From positions 2,713,048 to 2,777,047 of the forward strand of contig SMSO01000031.1 of NCBI GenBank assembly GCA_004764695.1: a stretch of DNA of 64,000 nucleotides. Reading direction: 5' to 3'. The notes under the pieces were generated by a model, which was given only the letters and a program-made list of their open reading frames with translations, did no database searches and had not been told where the DNA came from. Positions within the stretch are counted from its first letter, which is position 1; each line of letters starts with the position of its first letter. Made by a program: the position numbers and the translations under genes. This DNA is from Schizochytrium sp. TIO01. Its lineage: Eukaryota > Sar > Bigyra > Thraustochytrida > Thraustochytriidae. This document shows positions 22,001-30,600 of the stretch, piece after piece.

Positions 22001-23706
22001 TACACGAGCTGAGTTCCAATGACGACGGACGTGTCAGTGGAAGCACTAGCCTCAAACACGTAGCGACCTCTCTGGCTCAATGTTAACGGAAGAAGATATC
22101 CACCATCTACTGATTCCGAACTGGGGAGATCTGACGGAATTCGAGCTACTTCTGTCCAGCTTACAGTCTGGCTCCGCCAAGACTCCCCAAGATCTAATAG
22201 AAAGATATGTTCTACAGTCAAAGTAGCATTTGTTCCAGTTAGTAGCTCACTTGTCGAAGGACCCGCAGTAAGACTAAAGTTACACATGGGAGTAACATAT
22301 AGCTCTTCACTACTTAAATCGAAATTGTCTGGGCAATTACCATCGAGCCCGACAATCCACTCATATTCGTTTCCTGAGCTGGATGCCGAAAGTGTGACTG
22401 ATGCATCACTCAAATCCAACGATGCCAAAGAATCTGCCAGAGCTTTTGCTGAAGCTGTGACGGGGACTATAGTGGACGAATTTGAGTTTTCTAGCATTAT
22501 TTGGAAGCTGCCATCGAGCAAAGAAAGACCAACTGTTGTGGTGACGGTTTTAAGTGTTAGCCCAGGTGTCGCTGAGCTAGATAGCCACGGTGTGAGCAAG
22601 GGCATGTCTCCAGCTTCGCCGAATGTCACTTTCCATGTCCAACCGCTGGAAGACTTTGTTACCACAAGCTGAAGGCCAATATCGGTTAGACTACGCAAAG
22701 CAGCTTGCACTTGATTAGCTGATGAACTTAGATTAAGCGAAGTGGAATTTTCGTCCTCAAAGCCAAGAGAAAAAGAGCCTGTAAAACTTGAACGGTTGTT
22801 TGCTGTTGCATATGTAGATCCAATACTCGCACCAAGTACGATAGTTTCTGCCGAAGCTCCAATATCAGAGCCACCAAGGTTTGTTGAATTCACACGTGCC
22901 TGCGCACCAACCACCCCTTCAGCTAGAACAACTCTGTATACATAGCCCGCGGGTTCGCTGGTGACTGTACGAACCACACTTTCTACTGAGTCTTCGCCAA
23001 GAGCATTTTCAAAAGCTGTTCTTAAAGCATTTGCATTTGCATTGTAATTTAGTGTAGTTTTTGGAAGAGACCAAGAACAACCCCAAACTGTTCCGGTTGG
23101 GCCGTTTATTGTTGGGCCTGTATAATCCTGGTCCAGCTGAATGACTGAAGAATAGCAACCATCACATTCACTAAATGAAACGCGATATGTCTGCCGATCT
23201 TGCCCAGAAACAGATGAATTTTTCGATACACGAACAGGGTATCCTTCATATACGCCAGCTTCCTGCCATACTTGAGTTGTGTCTTCATTATTAGACACAA
23301 ATACACTGATTTGATTCGCGCTATTTGGTACTGGAGCATAATATACTGTGCCTGGCAATTGTACATCGAATTGGCAAAATTCAAGGTCCCATGTGCCACG
23401 AGATGCATTGATAGATATATCGATTACCTGGTGACTCCAAAGACGTACTTCTTGAATTTCTTTCACATTTTCAGTAGCACTACCCTCGGCTTTTATACGA
23501 TATGTATTTGTTGGTCTCTGAATAATACGTTGCGCAAATAAACTCCCATTATAAGTTTCGTCAGAACAGTATTCGGCTGAGTATGAGCTCGCAAATGTTC
23601 GATCAATGCAAGAACTCATAAGGACGATGGTGAATAAACTCAAAATGATGAATAACGATGAGTTATGCTGGCCCAGAATTACTCTTCTCATATTTGATTT
23701 CTTCAT
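13030..23706 (-). CDS. Giant single-pass membrane protein with PKD, Ig-like, TSP1/EGF-like and two PH-like domains
   Basis: 3558 residues in a single 10.7-kb exon, start ATG at 23706. Order: signal peptide (about 1-40); three repeats of roughly 90 residues (about 190-500) ending in a Trp-x-Val-x-Phe-like strand; one PKD-like domain (about 565-665); thirteen Ig-like domains (about 672-1935), most with the Asp/Glu-x-Gly-x-Tyr signature before strand F; two PKD-like domains (about 1940-2150); a Cys/Trp/Ser-rich TSP1-like region (about 2249-2560); EGF-like CxxxCxxxGxC modules (about 2582-2612 and 2867-2898) flanking repeated 'CGxCxGxG' Cys motifs; one membrane helix (about 2942-2965); and two PH-like domains (about 3007-3171 and 3282-3384), each ending in a Trp-containing helix. 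Many NxS/T sites lie in the ectodomain. It probably acts at the cell surface in adhesion or sensing, with the tail binding phosphoinositides; that role is inferred. No kinase or phosphatase domain is seen. Confidence 0.88.
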   Translation of the reverse strand: MKKSNMRRVILGQHNSSLFIILSLFTIVLMSSCIDRTFASSYSAEYCSDETYNGSLFAQRIIQRPTNTYRIKAEGSATENVKEIQEVRLWSHQVIDISINASRGTWDLEFCQFDVQLPGTVYYAPVPNSANQISVFVSNNEDTTQVWQEAGVYEGYPVRVSKNSSVSGQDRQTYRVSFSECDGCYSSVIQLDQDYTGPTINGPTGTVWGCSWSLPKTTLNYNANANALRTAFENALGEDSVESVVRTVTSEPAGYVYRVVLAEGVVGAQARVNSTNLGGSDIGASAETIVLGASIGSTYATANNRSSFTGSFSLGFEDENSTSLNLSSSANQVQAALRSLTDIGLQLVVTKSSSGWTWKVTFGEAGDMPLLTPWLSSSATPGLTLKTVTTTVGLSLLDGSFQIMLENSNSSTIVPVTASAKALADSLASLDLSDASVTLSASSSGNEYEWIVGLDGNCPDNFDLSSEELYVTPMCNFSLTAGPSTSELLTGTNATLTVEHIFLLDLGESWRSQTVSWTEVARIPSDLPSSESVDGGYLLPLTLSQRGRYVFEASASTDTSVVIGTQLVYVDAGLPQIDVGNSTTSVAYPASQVELTGSASKALYGSTISSYLWTLVDSPSGASSSAGQISSPNSATTKISSLGVPGTFEYSLRVTDSLGLAACATKSIEVLFAPTIDQNLTNLDLIPGENIVLNCTASGSTPITYRWMFGNTTLTSTDAVLRYSSVAETDQGNYTCIASNKVSSVRSNTAFVNVYNPVVIASDPKPTIGVPGLNTSLLCSATGSFPMEVYWERQVEGSTTWTQYSRAAATSGNEIDATYFKLNINNLTEADQGNYRCIVGNMVNNATSNATYLDIMDIPSNVTISVSPASVLENGVNESSTENFTLACDSVGENVTYAIELNGVVVSEAQTHVFTNITATQHAGDYTCVATNGAGSAESESLEIVVNTPPIIITQPQSLTVNPGERAVFTVEAIGARPLAYLWMKDGDYISENNYTLANLTFEAAEEVNEGLYSVTVYNYLNVTQSVNVMLTVNDPPQIVSPTSNTTKKVDPGGTITLKCEANGTGPLSFTWLQDGDNDSGNLTEVEKGAVTSDDTSSQLVISNVATSDEGNYYCQVLSDIGEAISSAMRLDVNDPPTIVLSPLDVFAEPNSNVSFTVVVAGATPMSYQWRKDGIDIDSASATLSTLVLLNVTTADEGSYDCRATNHLNSVTGVLSDAANLHIARAPEIINQPINVTADPSKTATLSCTVSGAPPMTYKWYRRGVGGSDVVMQENVTSLAYFESILQIQDIKESEQGVYLLSVENYLGNVSSDFVSVTVNDPPVIISSEVTKTVDPGANVSFSCNVTADPAVKSVTWRHKSSSSSTSSTIVSGQTGFTLALTNVSQNDEGIYICYATNSAGSASKTVGKLSVRDPPTILSMSPIAEGGSLTVDPLQQVNLTVLASGIAPLNYTWYLNGAVSQTGNSPSFKFAPSEEGSIFVRVSNRLGSDTSIPITIAVNAPAQIDSVTMVPTDGRILTGGTAQLICKGSGSTPLTFTWLKDGSALDVLEDAATDNVSGTSSYALSSEDDYTSQLLITDAVSTTHTGSYTCRVKNSAKPQGAISEALEVTVVLPPIINASTPEDMTRLPTYNSSFQCELTSGTPPFTVTWYYTESLGADIEAIEMRNSSMFSDAIGTYQTNAGLSDIVMTIINSSNVDEGLYSCNACNEADCAQSRWASLGVFDSPRITEQEPKATNTSVETNPGDDLSLSVVASGLEPLTFQWYKYEESSDITQAVIIDGDAYRQTPSNCTEANVPCILLLNDIHNSAAGSYYCVVSNSLGMTSSVAIDVNVTKVPTLEDASTWPDTLRTACPGNVFEQEVNISGTSPIHYAWYFSSTYSEASSIFTSTAAWQTTDPIFKIADPDNSNEGYYAFIATNVAGAYRSSAARLDVNEGPTAAADAAGSSPRHSVTLPRTYTQLYASASKNAIKYSWEVVSHPTLESGRVQLTSPTNGTTGVLGMTVAGEYIFRLTVTGAYGCTNSDEVTVVVNTAPVAVAPNATVSLESYPAQLDGRASYDIDSGGSIVSYRWSLASVDGSVEAAESVALVGSNTSIVRVTEPVVGLYAFVLAVTDNDGATTTIRTYLNVLDVTFISPVAPVLAPFIKGGYYEHLVIITVKGYLPGGGSTPVRLSFENVANSLNETSTTVISTTLEKLQGSSSSSDEKQVLYQWAVDERTEPGLGNLQVVIGADTQTTTQSDQIEVVLPYHFESISSNDCDCSSEPQQNRNVRCVGYGIGAAFASYGSESYAWMEIEHDISKCLKFSPLPVSKIPCTSEQVEECSSLSTHWNVSSWSLGEDLDQAAFCASQICGTERTRTVNCIDAGSSIVSTSRCSSATPETTQICSTGCLDATMRFMSVVTGASSNSCSPVWYRSAPNMCFERASGYLLGTPKCDSVSTLSSDILSTSLCTDVWSVSDWVCDRTTNIAQRSAECITYSTGESSSTCSSTSRPNLTQACVPGTVISSTSQLPYRSIGVWYYWSIGAWRNCTATTVDIVGSCSLMQQERDVLCVNRYGEVTADLACANLTKPYAVQTCSSSCVETCQTNCGPHGRCDNAAASTCVCDKGWSGEDCSETTNETICIGDEQVLDINGGCCDLSSATLTAQGTCCSTGVLDFEGSCCASGSIDACGTCNGAGITIDAQGKCCETLLDAEGLCCLSGLLDRCGICDGTGSSCSASVSIIGLYSSTLEASLREDQQRLDVEVSLIEELTTNMPRNVSWSLISAEVSTTTTKERRILSNEGSLSGDILTVNAKVELAPSSMMPWLRISNQSTWTTVLKSVLNVSSATTLAVGYCGNDVCEVGERCTDKGCCPSDCVLPEAVLWCPLNCSGHGVCHTGLGRCVCQAGYSGEACTECSGDARMTSQGTCIPTQWIPISNMADSSDDDTSGATNTITQIVKKSVFWPGFIFGLLFTCCLTSALVGYARHKYRQIRDETNLQLLMNNSARFGPSLNPLKLSSMQNAKKGFPFGWLWKRSENGYNGQQIWQHWYASKQGLDIFYYNNDTEAWSEGNSKSHLLRPQELGRLNLRHVEAVLVKGKKSAKHGGWRFDLLYRLQEREAQHGYADIEDGMSTRSSLDEEAVDALDYPHVRHRYARNQPRDRSMGLQRVEFMCDTQHAAMEWAEAIAESTGARLQCGRSVQNNTKPNKDERVVIELASIASPNASKSTGLLYKLMSSPQSVKSPQSGVSTDSIASSLPGMVIDEEPSVSTCSSSGTSVTSVSGVQGLIVGTLSGAVGYRVACEGWVRLEVDKSSVYGTLFPERDELAIFETMVKAKDGAHHYAGKLRSIKLSRVAEVQGSASKLVTIKFWDRKHTEKLQSLTFATSPEEQVRWCKALKDHMHFRHGVDVYVNQTTEKVELDNPGMTLLQAAEPPKPIGHITTPINEKLSSLRVRRSSSVLSRYHAELTPPKLSSGSHADTSVADSVKSIEETSSSVINVQNDNRVEYESGPSKVLSKSSTRGDKTRGPPYRPTSVISRRAAKRSETTSIGGAVSVEKTNQEHSRMQNNQEDIEMQIV

Positions 23707-24629
23707 TGTGTATTAGCTTTCGCTATGTAGCAGAGCCAAAGTTAAGCGAACTAATCTCACGGTTGTGTTTTAAAGTAAGGTTTGGCTCCCTGGGCCAGCA
23801 AGCCTTAGGAGAGAGCTTCGAGCTCCCTTACGAAGCTGTTTTCCTTTGAGTTTCGAAGGCTCGTTGGGTATCCAAGCAATCGAAATATGCATTCACGCTA
23901 CGTGCAGCGTGGCAGCAGTCAGCCGGCCTAACTCTACCCGCTGAAAGAACTTGTACCTTTTAGATTTGCTGGGCTCTCTCGGGGAGTCCCATTGACCGCC
24001 AAATTAGCATAAATAGCACAATCTAATATAGTTACTCCATCAGCTAGTGAATACTCTACATCCTCTCACTTGTCCAGTAGACCTGCTGCTGACTTAAAAT
24101 TTAAAAATAATAAAAATTAAAAACTAATTTGCAACAATGAACATTGCCACTTCAACTTTCTTTCAAGAATTATTTTTTTGATCAGGCTTCGGAACTTTTC
24201 TTCAATAAACTCTGGCTTGTTTGCTTATTATCAAAATTATAGAGTTCTGTGACTGTCAGCGTGGTAGCACAGGGCACAGTTGGAGCGCTTTCGGGACTCA
24301 GAACATATGACGGTTACAAGGTGTGCACTCCGCTCGTAACGATAGGTTGGCCTAGCTATGAGCATTACAAGTGCAAATGAGTCTTTGAAATGGGAGAATT
24401 TGTTACAGAAGTTCACCGGACGAGAGCGTCTCAATGAAGTAGAGCAGGCAGTAGAGAGAAATGAGGAAAATTGGGATTGCAGATCTCTTCCTGTAAATTG
24501 AGTTTCGAGTTTTCGAGACTTTTTAACCTCAAGCTACTGACCGCGTGCAATATAGAGGGGTAATGGATTTAATTAAAAAGAACAAATTTTAGAGAAAATA
24601 TAACTGATTGATTTTGACTATTTTTTTAA
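23707..24629. other. Spacer between the two giant genes
   Basis: 0.9 kb holding the 5' flank of the Ig-protein gene and the 3' flank of the HECT gene. AT-rich at 24090-24180 and 24560-24625. No gene is seen. Confidence 0.5.
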
Positions 24630-27600
24630 CTACTCTAGCCCAGAAAATGCTTGAGCGTCATGCTCATCAAAGTCTTCCATTGTATTACAATTGTTCGCCG
24701 CGTATAGAAGTTTCTCATAACAGACCTCCTTACTTGAGTATTCTGGTAGTCCAAGTGTGAAAAAACATGTCTGACTCTGCGGTAGCATACCATCAGAAGA
24801 TGCCATAGCTTTACCATCTGCTTCCTCATCATTGTCTTGCTTTCGTATCAGAGGGATGATCTTGAAGCTCATGGGAAATTTATCCACAGATGAAGGAAGG
24901 CGGGAACGTGCACAAACAAAATTGACGAACTTGGACCTTTCTTCCTGAGTCATGTCTTCTAAAGCACGCCAAAAGTTAACAACGTGAGGAGCCTCTGGGT
25001 CTACATCCTCGTAGATTGTGGCACGTTTCAGTAATTCAATATCAATCTCTGGTGCACCACAAATAAGCTTTTCCAGCTCCTCTGGAGTAAATAAAATGAA
25101 GTTTCTGGTGGGCAAGATCTCTTCTAAGCCTTGCATAAAAGTTGTAACAGGAGCAGCAGCAGTTAGAACAGATTGTCGAACAATCTCTTCGACAACAGTG
25201 AACCGAGCTTCAAACGGAATCTTACTAGGTTTCCCGTGATGTGTAATCACTGACCCGGCCGGTAAATTATGTTTCGCATCACCTAACCGATCAAGTAAAA
25301 GCTCGCTCCATGCGGCGTCTTCATCATCCCATTGCTCGCGAGAAAGAGACTCAATCTGCCTGAGAGAGCGGGTGGTAAAACTATCAATTTCATGGAGTTC
25401 GCGCCATCCAATAGGAAGTCCCACTAATGGTCTCCAAATAATATGTGCTAAACAAAGGCCAATATGAATACTATGTCTTGTCGCAACGCCTAATAGTCTT
25501 CCCAGAAATTTGATACATCGTTCACTTCCTGCCGCACCACTTGGCCATTTAGCCTCCCCATCTGACCTGCCTGAACATTTTCTACTTGTAAAGGTGCCAG
25601 AAGAGATTTTATTGCCAGTATTCTGTACTTCTTCATCCTCTTCGTCTTCCAATTGATGGCGGAGAGGTGTAAAAACCATCCTATCTGCATTTGCAAGAGC
25701 ACCATCTGCAGCATTAGGACAGGGTACAAGAATTTGGAGAGGGCCTGCTGCTTCTTCCTCGATTGCAATTTGAAAAACTGCGCGGTAAGGACCTCCATGG
25801 TCATCAACTCCTTCGCTTTCAAATTTAACAAAGAAACAGCGTTGCTGAGTTGCATCTTGAATGTGAGAGTATGCACGACGAAGCTTTCGAGCAGGCCAGC
25901 TTTCCATCCCTGTTTTGACCATGATTTGCCCAAACACGGACGTCTGCAAACGATCATGCTCTTCCAGAGCTGCAAGACGCTGGTCTCCTGCAATAATTCG
26001 ATTCACTCGGACTGATGGAAAATCTGGGGGTGCATCGTATTCGTCAGCAGCCGGAATGGTAGGAGTAGTAGTCCGCGCAATGCAAGCATTCCAGTATTCG
26101 AGTTTCGTCCTGGTAAATATTAGCGAACGGCCGTAGGCTAAGAGGCCTGCAACTTGCATTTTGCGGCACGCTAATCTACTCTGCTCCCCATCGCCACTCC
26201 GGTGATCAGAGGCAAATACTATCTGTCCTGGGTCCGAGACAGTGGTCTCTAAATTTACAAGCTCGAATATTTTTCGGATGCGAATGTTGATAGTCAACAA
26301 TATAATAAATCGAGCAATGAGGCGCTGAGGGCCAAGGCCTATCAATCGGCGCATGGTTTGGCTTGCTGTTTCGGCATGCTGCATCTCTTTCACTAAGCTA
26401 ATAAGCTGCAAGTGCTCAGGCTCGCAAGCGTATCTATCACACAGAACATTCACAACTAGTACAAGCTCCCGATCTAGGGCATCTGTCCATACATCATTAC
26501 GTCCCTGAAGAGCATTGACCAAGTCGTCAGGTGTAAACGTGGAAGGGAGCATGCTATGAGCTTCTTTCATAGTTTGTAATTCCTTATGTTGATCATCTTC
26601 AAGCCATACCTTTTTGTCTTTGACAAGTGAGCGCAACTCAGCAGGAGGCCAAAATAAAGCTTCGTCTGAGCCGTCAACGCAGTACCATAAGGCGCCATTT
26701 CTGGCTCCTAATATTGTCACTGGCCCCCGGGGCGAGTTCAAGCGATCGCCTACTTGAACATTCCCAAGACTAGCAACCGAGGCAGCTGCACAAGCACCTG
26801 CGCTAATATGAATGTGCACTGGAATACGACCTAACGACCACACAGTTCGCATTGAGCCAATTGAGTCATTTGTATTCTCCCAAACTGAAAACAACTCATC
26901 TCTCCACGTAAGCGGGATCTCGTCCGCCGAAGGACGAGGTGCGAGAATCTCACGGAACATGTTGACGGTTTGAGAATATTCGAAAACCATCGAGGCCTCT
27001 GGTTCTTCATTGTACTCAAGAGATCGCGTCTTTTCCATCGTTATTTTATCATGAACCTTTGACATTCCAAAACAGGGATACAATTTGATGTCCTCAGATG
27101 GGATCCGTTTTCTGCGACCCAATCGACACTTTTGGCGTAGTTGGTCGTAAGCTAGTCCAAGATCAACAATGACCTGCTTATCTCCACTCTGGTAATCCTG
27201 GAAATCCTTGAAAAAGTAAAGGCGTCCGCGGTCCATGTCAAGAAGAACGCCTACAACGTCGTTTACAGCATAGAAAGAACCATACAGTTGCTCGCCATCA
27301 GGGCTGTGGGTAGCACGATAGTTAACAAAACCAAAACCGTCACCCCAGCCTTCGCCGCGTGCTTCATTACCTGGCCGCAGGCGTGGCGAGTCATCTTGCG
27401 ACGGGTGTCGATCAGTCACTCCAATAAGGGTGCTACCCCATTGCATACCCATCACCCGGGCCTCCCAGTAGTGCATCCCCCGAGAGTAGCCCTCTGCTCC
27501 CAGCACATGAGACCTTTTCCCAGCATCTGGGCCAACGCCAACGTACTCAGCACTTAGACAGTCCGCAGAGACATGAATTCCTGGGCCTGCAGTAGTAGGG

Positions 27601-30600
27601 TCCAATCTCACAAGTTGGTGTGAGGAGAACGCAAACTTGCCTTGCATGTCAAATAAGTTATCAGCCTGCGATTCTTGTTGTTGATTCTTTGACTCGTCAG
27701 AAGCGTCTTTTAAAGAAAATTTAGTAAAGTTCTCAGGAGGCACTGTTGTGGCTTTAGTTGTTGAAGATGCAATTCCCTTTTCGAAAAACTCATACTTAAC
27801 TTCACTCGCAGAACGAGATGTCACTTTACACCACCCTTCCAAAAGTCCATCAACCCAGTTTCCTTCAAAAACGGTCCCAGAAGCCTCTTTAAGAATGCCT
27901 GGACCAGATCGACGGCCGAGCTTCCAAGAACCGTCAAATCGGACAAGAGAACCTGATTCACTTCGGTTAGTGTACCTCTTCAGTTCAGAAAAGTGCACTG
28001 TGCCTTGTCCGTGTTTCAAGCCAAGGCAAAGGATAGAGACATTCGCGCGAGCTGATATTGCAATTGCGGGAAAAAGAGCATTATCAAAAAGACACTCGGT
28101 ACCTCGCCGCAAGGCACTGCGATCGCACAAAGCAACTTCTTTGTCGTTAATGAATATAGACACGCGTCCATGGTCTGAATCTAGTTCCAGCGATATTTTA
28201 TCCCCGTCACGGAGAGGGTCTTTCAGCAATGCTTTATTGCGCCCTTTAAACCATGACAACCCACTCGACGAGATGCCCCAAGAATGTTCCGTTGCGCCGA
28301 GATGGTCGCGTAGCGGTGTACCCTTTGCACAAAGTCCAAACGAGACGTCATCCCGCTGCAATGACCCTGCTGACCCTTTCACTTGGAATTCCCACATGTA
28401 AACACCACTGTTGGGTTCCCAAACTCCTTCAGCATCGAGGGTAAACAATGCAGCCTCGACATCACCGCCCTGACTATTATTTGATTGATCAGGGTTTGGA
28501 GTGGTGCAGATAGCACAACACGAATGGTCTAGTTGATTTAAGAAAGTACAGGCCGGACATGCCCAGGTAGCAGGCTCCATTGCATGAGGCATACTATCGT
28601 TCTCCAGGGATTGCTCTTCAGCCTCGTCGTTGTTCGAGCTACTTTGCAAAACTGGATACCAACGGCCAGTTTCAAGAATAACTGTACTCCACGTTGAAAC
28701 TGTAGGCCGCTGGTCAAGCACAAATGGAGGAAACGTACTTTGCAGATGCAAGATGTCGCATGTTGCTCGGATAAGTTGCCCTTCTTCATCAAGACTGAGG
28801 TAAGCTGGAGCAGAACGAGCGACCGCCCGCATCGTGGGTGCGTCTTCAGAAAGCACATGCCAGTGCGGGAGCTTTCTTGAAGTTTTCCAAGTCCCCTCCA
28901 ACTCGCCATTGGATTCATGGCCCTCAAACATTAAGTTTGAAAGCCAACGACGGCTTTCGTTCTCAGCAAGAACCACTTGAGTGACGTAAATCTCAAAGTT
29001 ATGTGAGGAAGCATCTATATGGCCTTCAACCTTACACCAGACATTTTTATCATGTTCAGTACACTCAAAGTGGCCCACAAGTTTGCAATCGCCAGTCAAG
29101 CGAAGATACAGGTGCATAGGAAGGTGAGCAGTTTGGAAATCCATAGGTACCGCGACTTGCCTCAATAGGGATATTTCCTCGAGATCCCAAAGGATTACCC
29201 CTGAGAACTTTGTTTTAGAAATAAGGTAATGAAGCGATGGTTCTATCCGTTCGTATAGAGCTGTCTGCAACTTTAGGGACCCAGTGTCTGATTCAGATTG
29301 TTTTGAAAGACAACTTTCATGATCTTCTGAAAACGATGTTATCCGAGCACCAGAGCGAAGTATACCTACATGCTTGTGATGCAGTGCCTCAATGAGCATA
29401 TGCACAGATGACAATATCTCCTTCGGGGGTTTAACATGGGGAGAATCGTTGCATTCAGTATCTGTATTCAAAACATTATTGCTCAAAGAATTTGTATCAT
29501 GGGTGAAGTCCCAGTAAGAATAAAGTTCACTCAGGGCAAGGATGGGCTCCGCCGTTTCACACTCCATACCGGGTCTCTCTGTTTTTATGGTTTGCACATT
29601 GCTACCAAGAGATAGAAGGTGCCTACTTATCTCCTTCGCCTGCTCCCCACTCATGGCACGTTTCCAAAGGCAAAGTCGACCAATTGAACCATCAAATGAA
29701 GCTCCGACTGGGCTGCCAACTTCACGAATACCAAGAGCGCTTTGCGATGACTTGGAACAGATGGAGCCCCGAAGGACATCATTTTCATAAGCAAGGATGT
29801 GAACAATTTCCTGAGTCTGGATGTTTGACCTCAACCCTGGTCTGGGCTTTGAACGAGCAGTGCGCTGATAAAGGCTCTTGGGTGTTGTGCGCTCTTTACT
29901 ATGCGATATTTTATGAAATTGAAGATAGGCTTCTACACCCATCGTGTTCATCTGGAACACCCCATCTGACAAATAACTCTCAACATCATCTTCGTCATGC
30001 GTCCAATTGGATTCTGCCTCTGCGTTGTCATCTCCCACTTCACTTTCGTCTTCAGTGCTATATTCTTCACCCTCAGCGTCCAAAGTGGAATAACTGTCTT
30101 TCTTGTATCCCTTTAGATTTTTCTGGCTTCCACCTTTTTCATCTGTTTTAGGCATGCAACCCATATGATGATGCAAAAACATCTTATTCATCGCATCGGT
30201 TTCTGGATAGTCTGCACATACTAGAGTGAGTTTCGTCCAAGGTTGCACTTCTTCGCCTTCTTTAGGTGCTGGCAATGTGAACCCAAAGCTGGAAATCTTC
30301 CCATCGCTGAAACGAATACCAAGCTTATTGGACGTTAAAATAATCTGCAATGAAGATGAACTAGATGAATCACCAAGAATAATGCGCGGTTCTGCTCCTA
30401 ATTCAGAGTGCTGATTATCCTTTCCAGGTGGGTGCCGGATCCAAAAACTAGCTGTCCAGGGAGGTTGGAGTGAATCCAAGGCTTCTCCATTCACGTCTCT
30501 GAGCTCCATAAATCCAGACTGAGTCAGCTCTAATTGCGAGGATTTCATTGCCGTAGTTTCAGAAGGCAACAATGCCTTATACTGTTCGACTTTAGCGACA

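Noticed and set aside
13061-23541. Many plus-strand frames inside the Ig-protein and HECT genes
   Set aside because: Antisense shadows of long minus-strand coding sequence without motifs.
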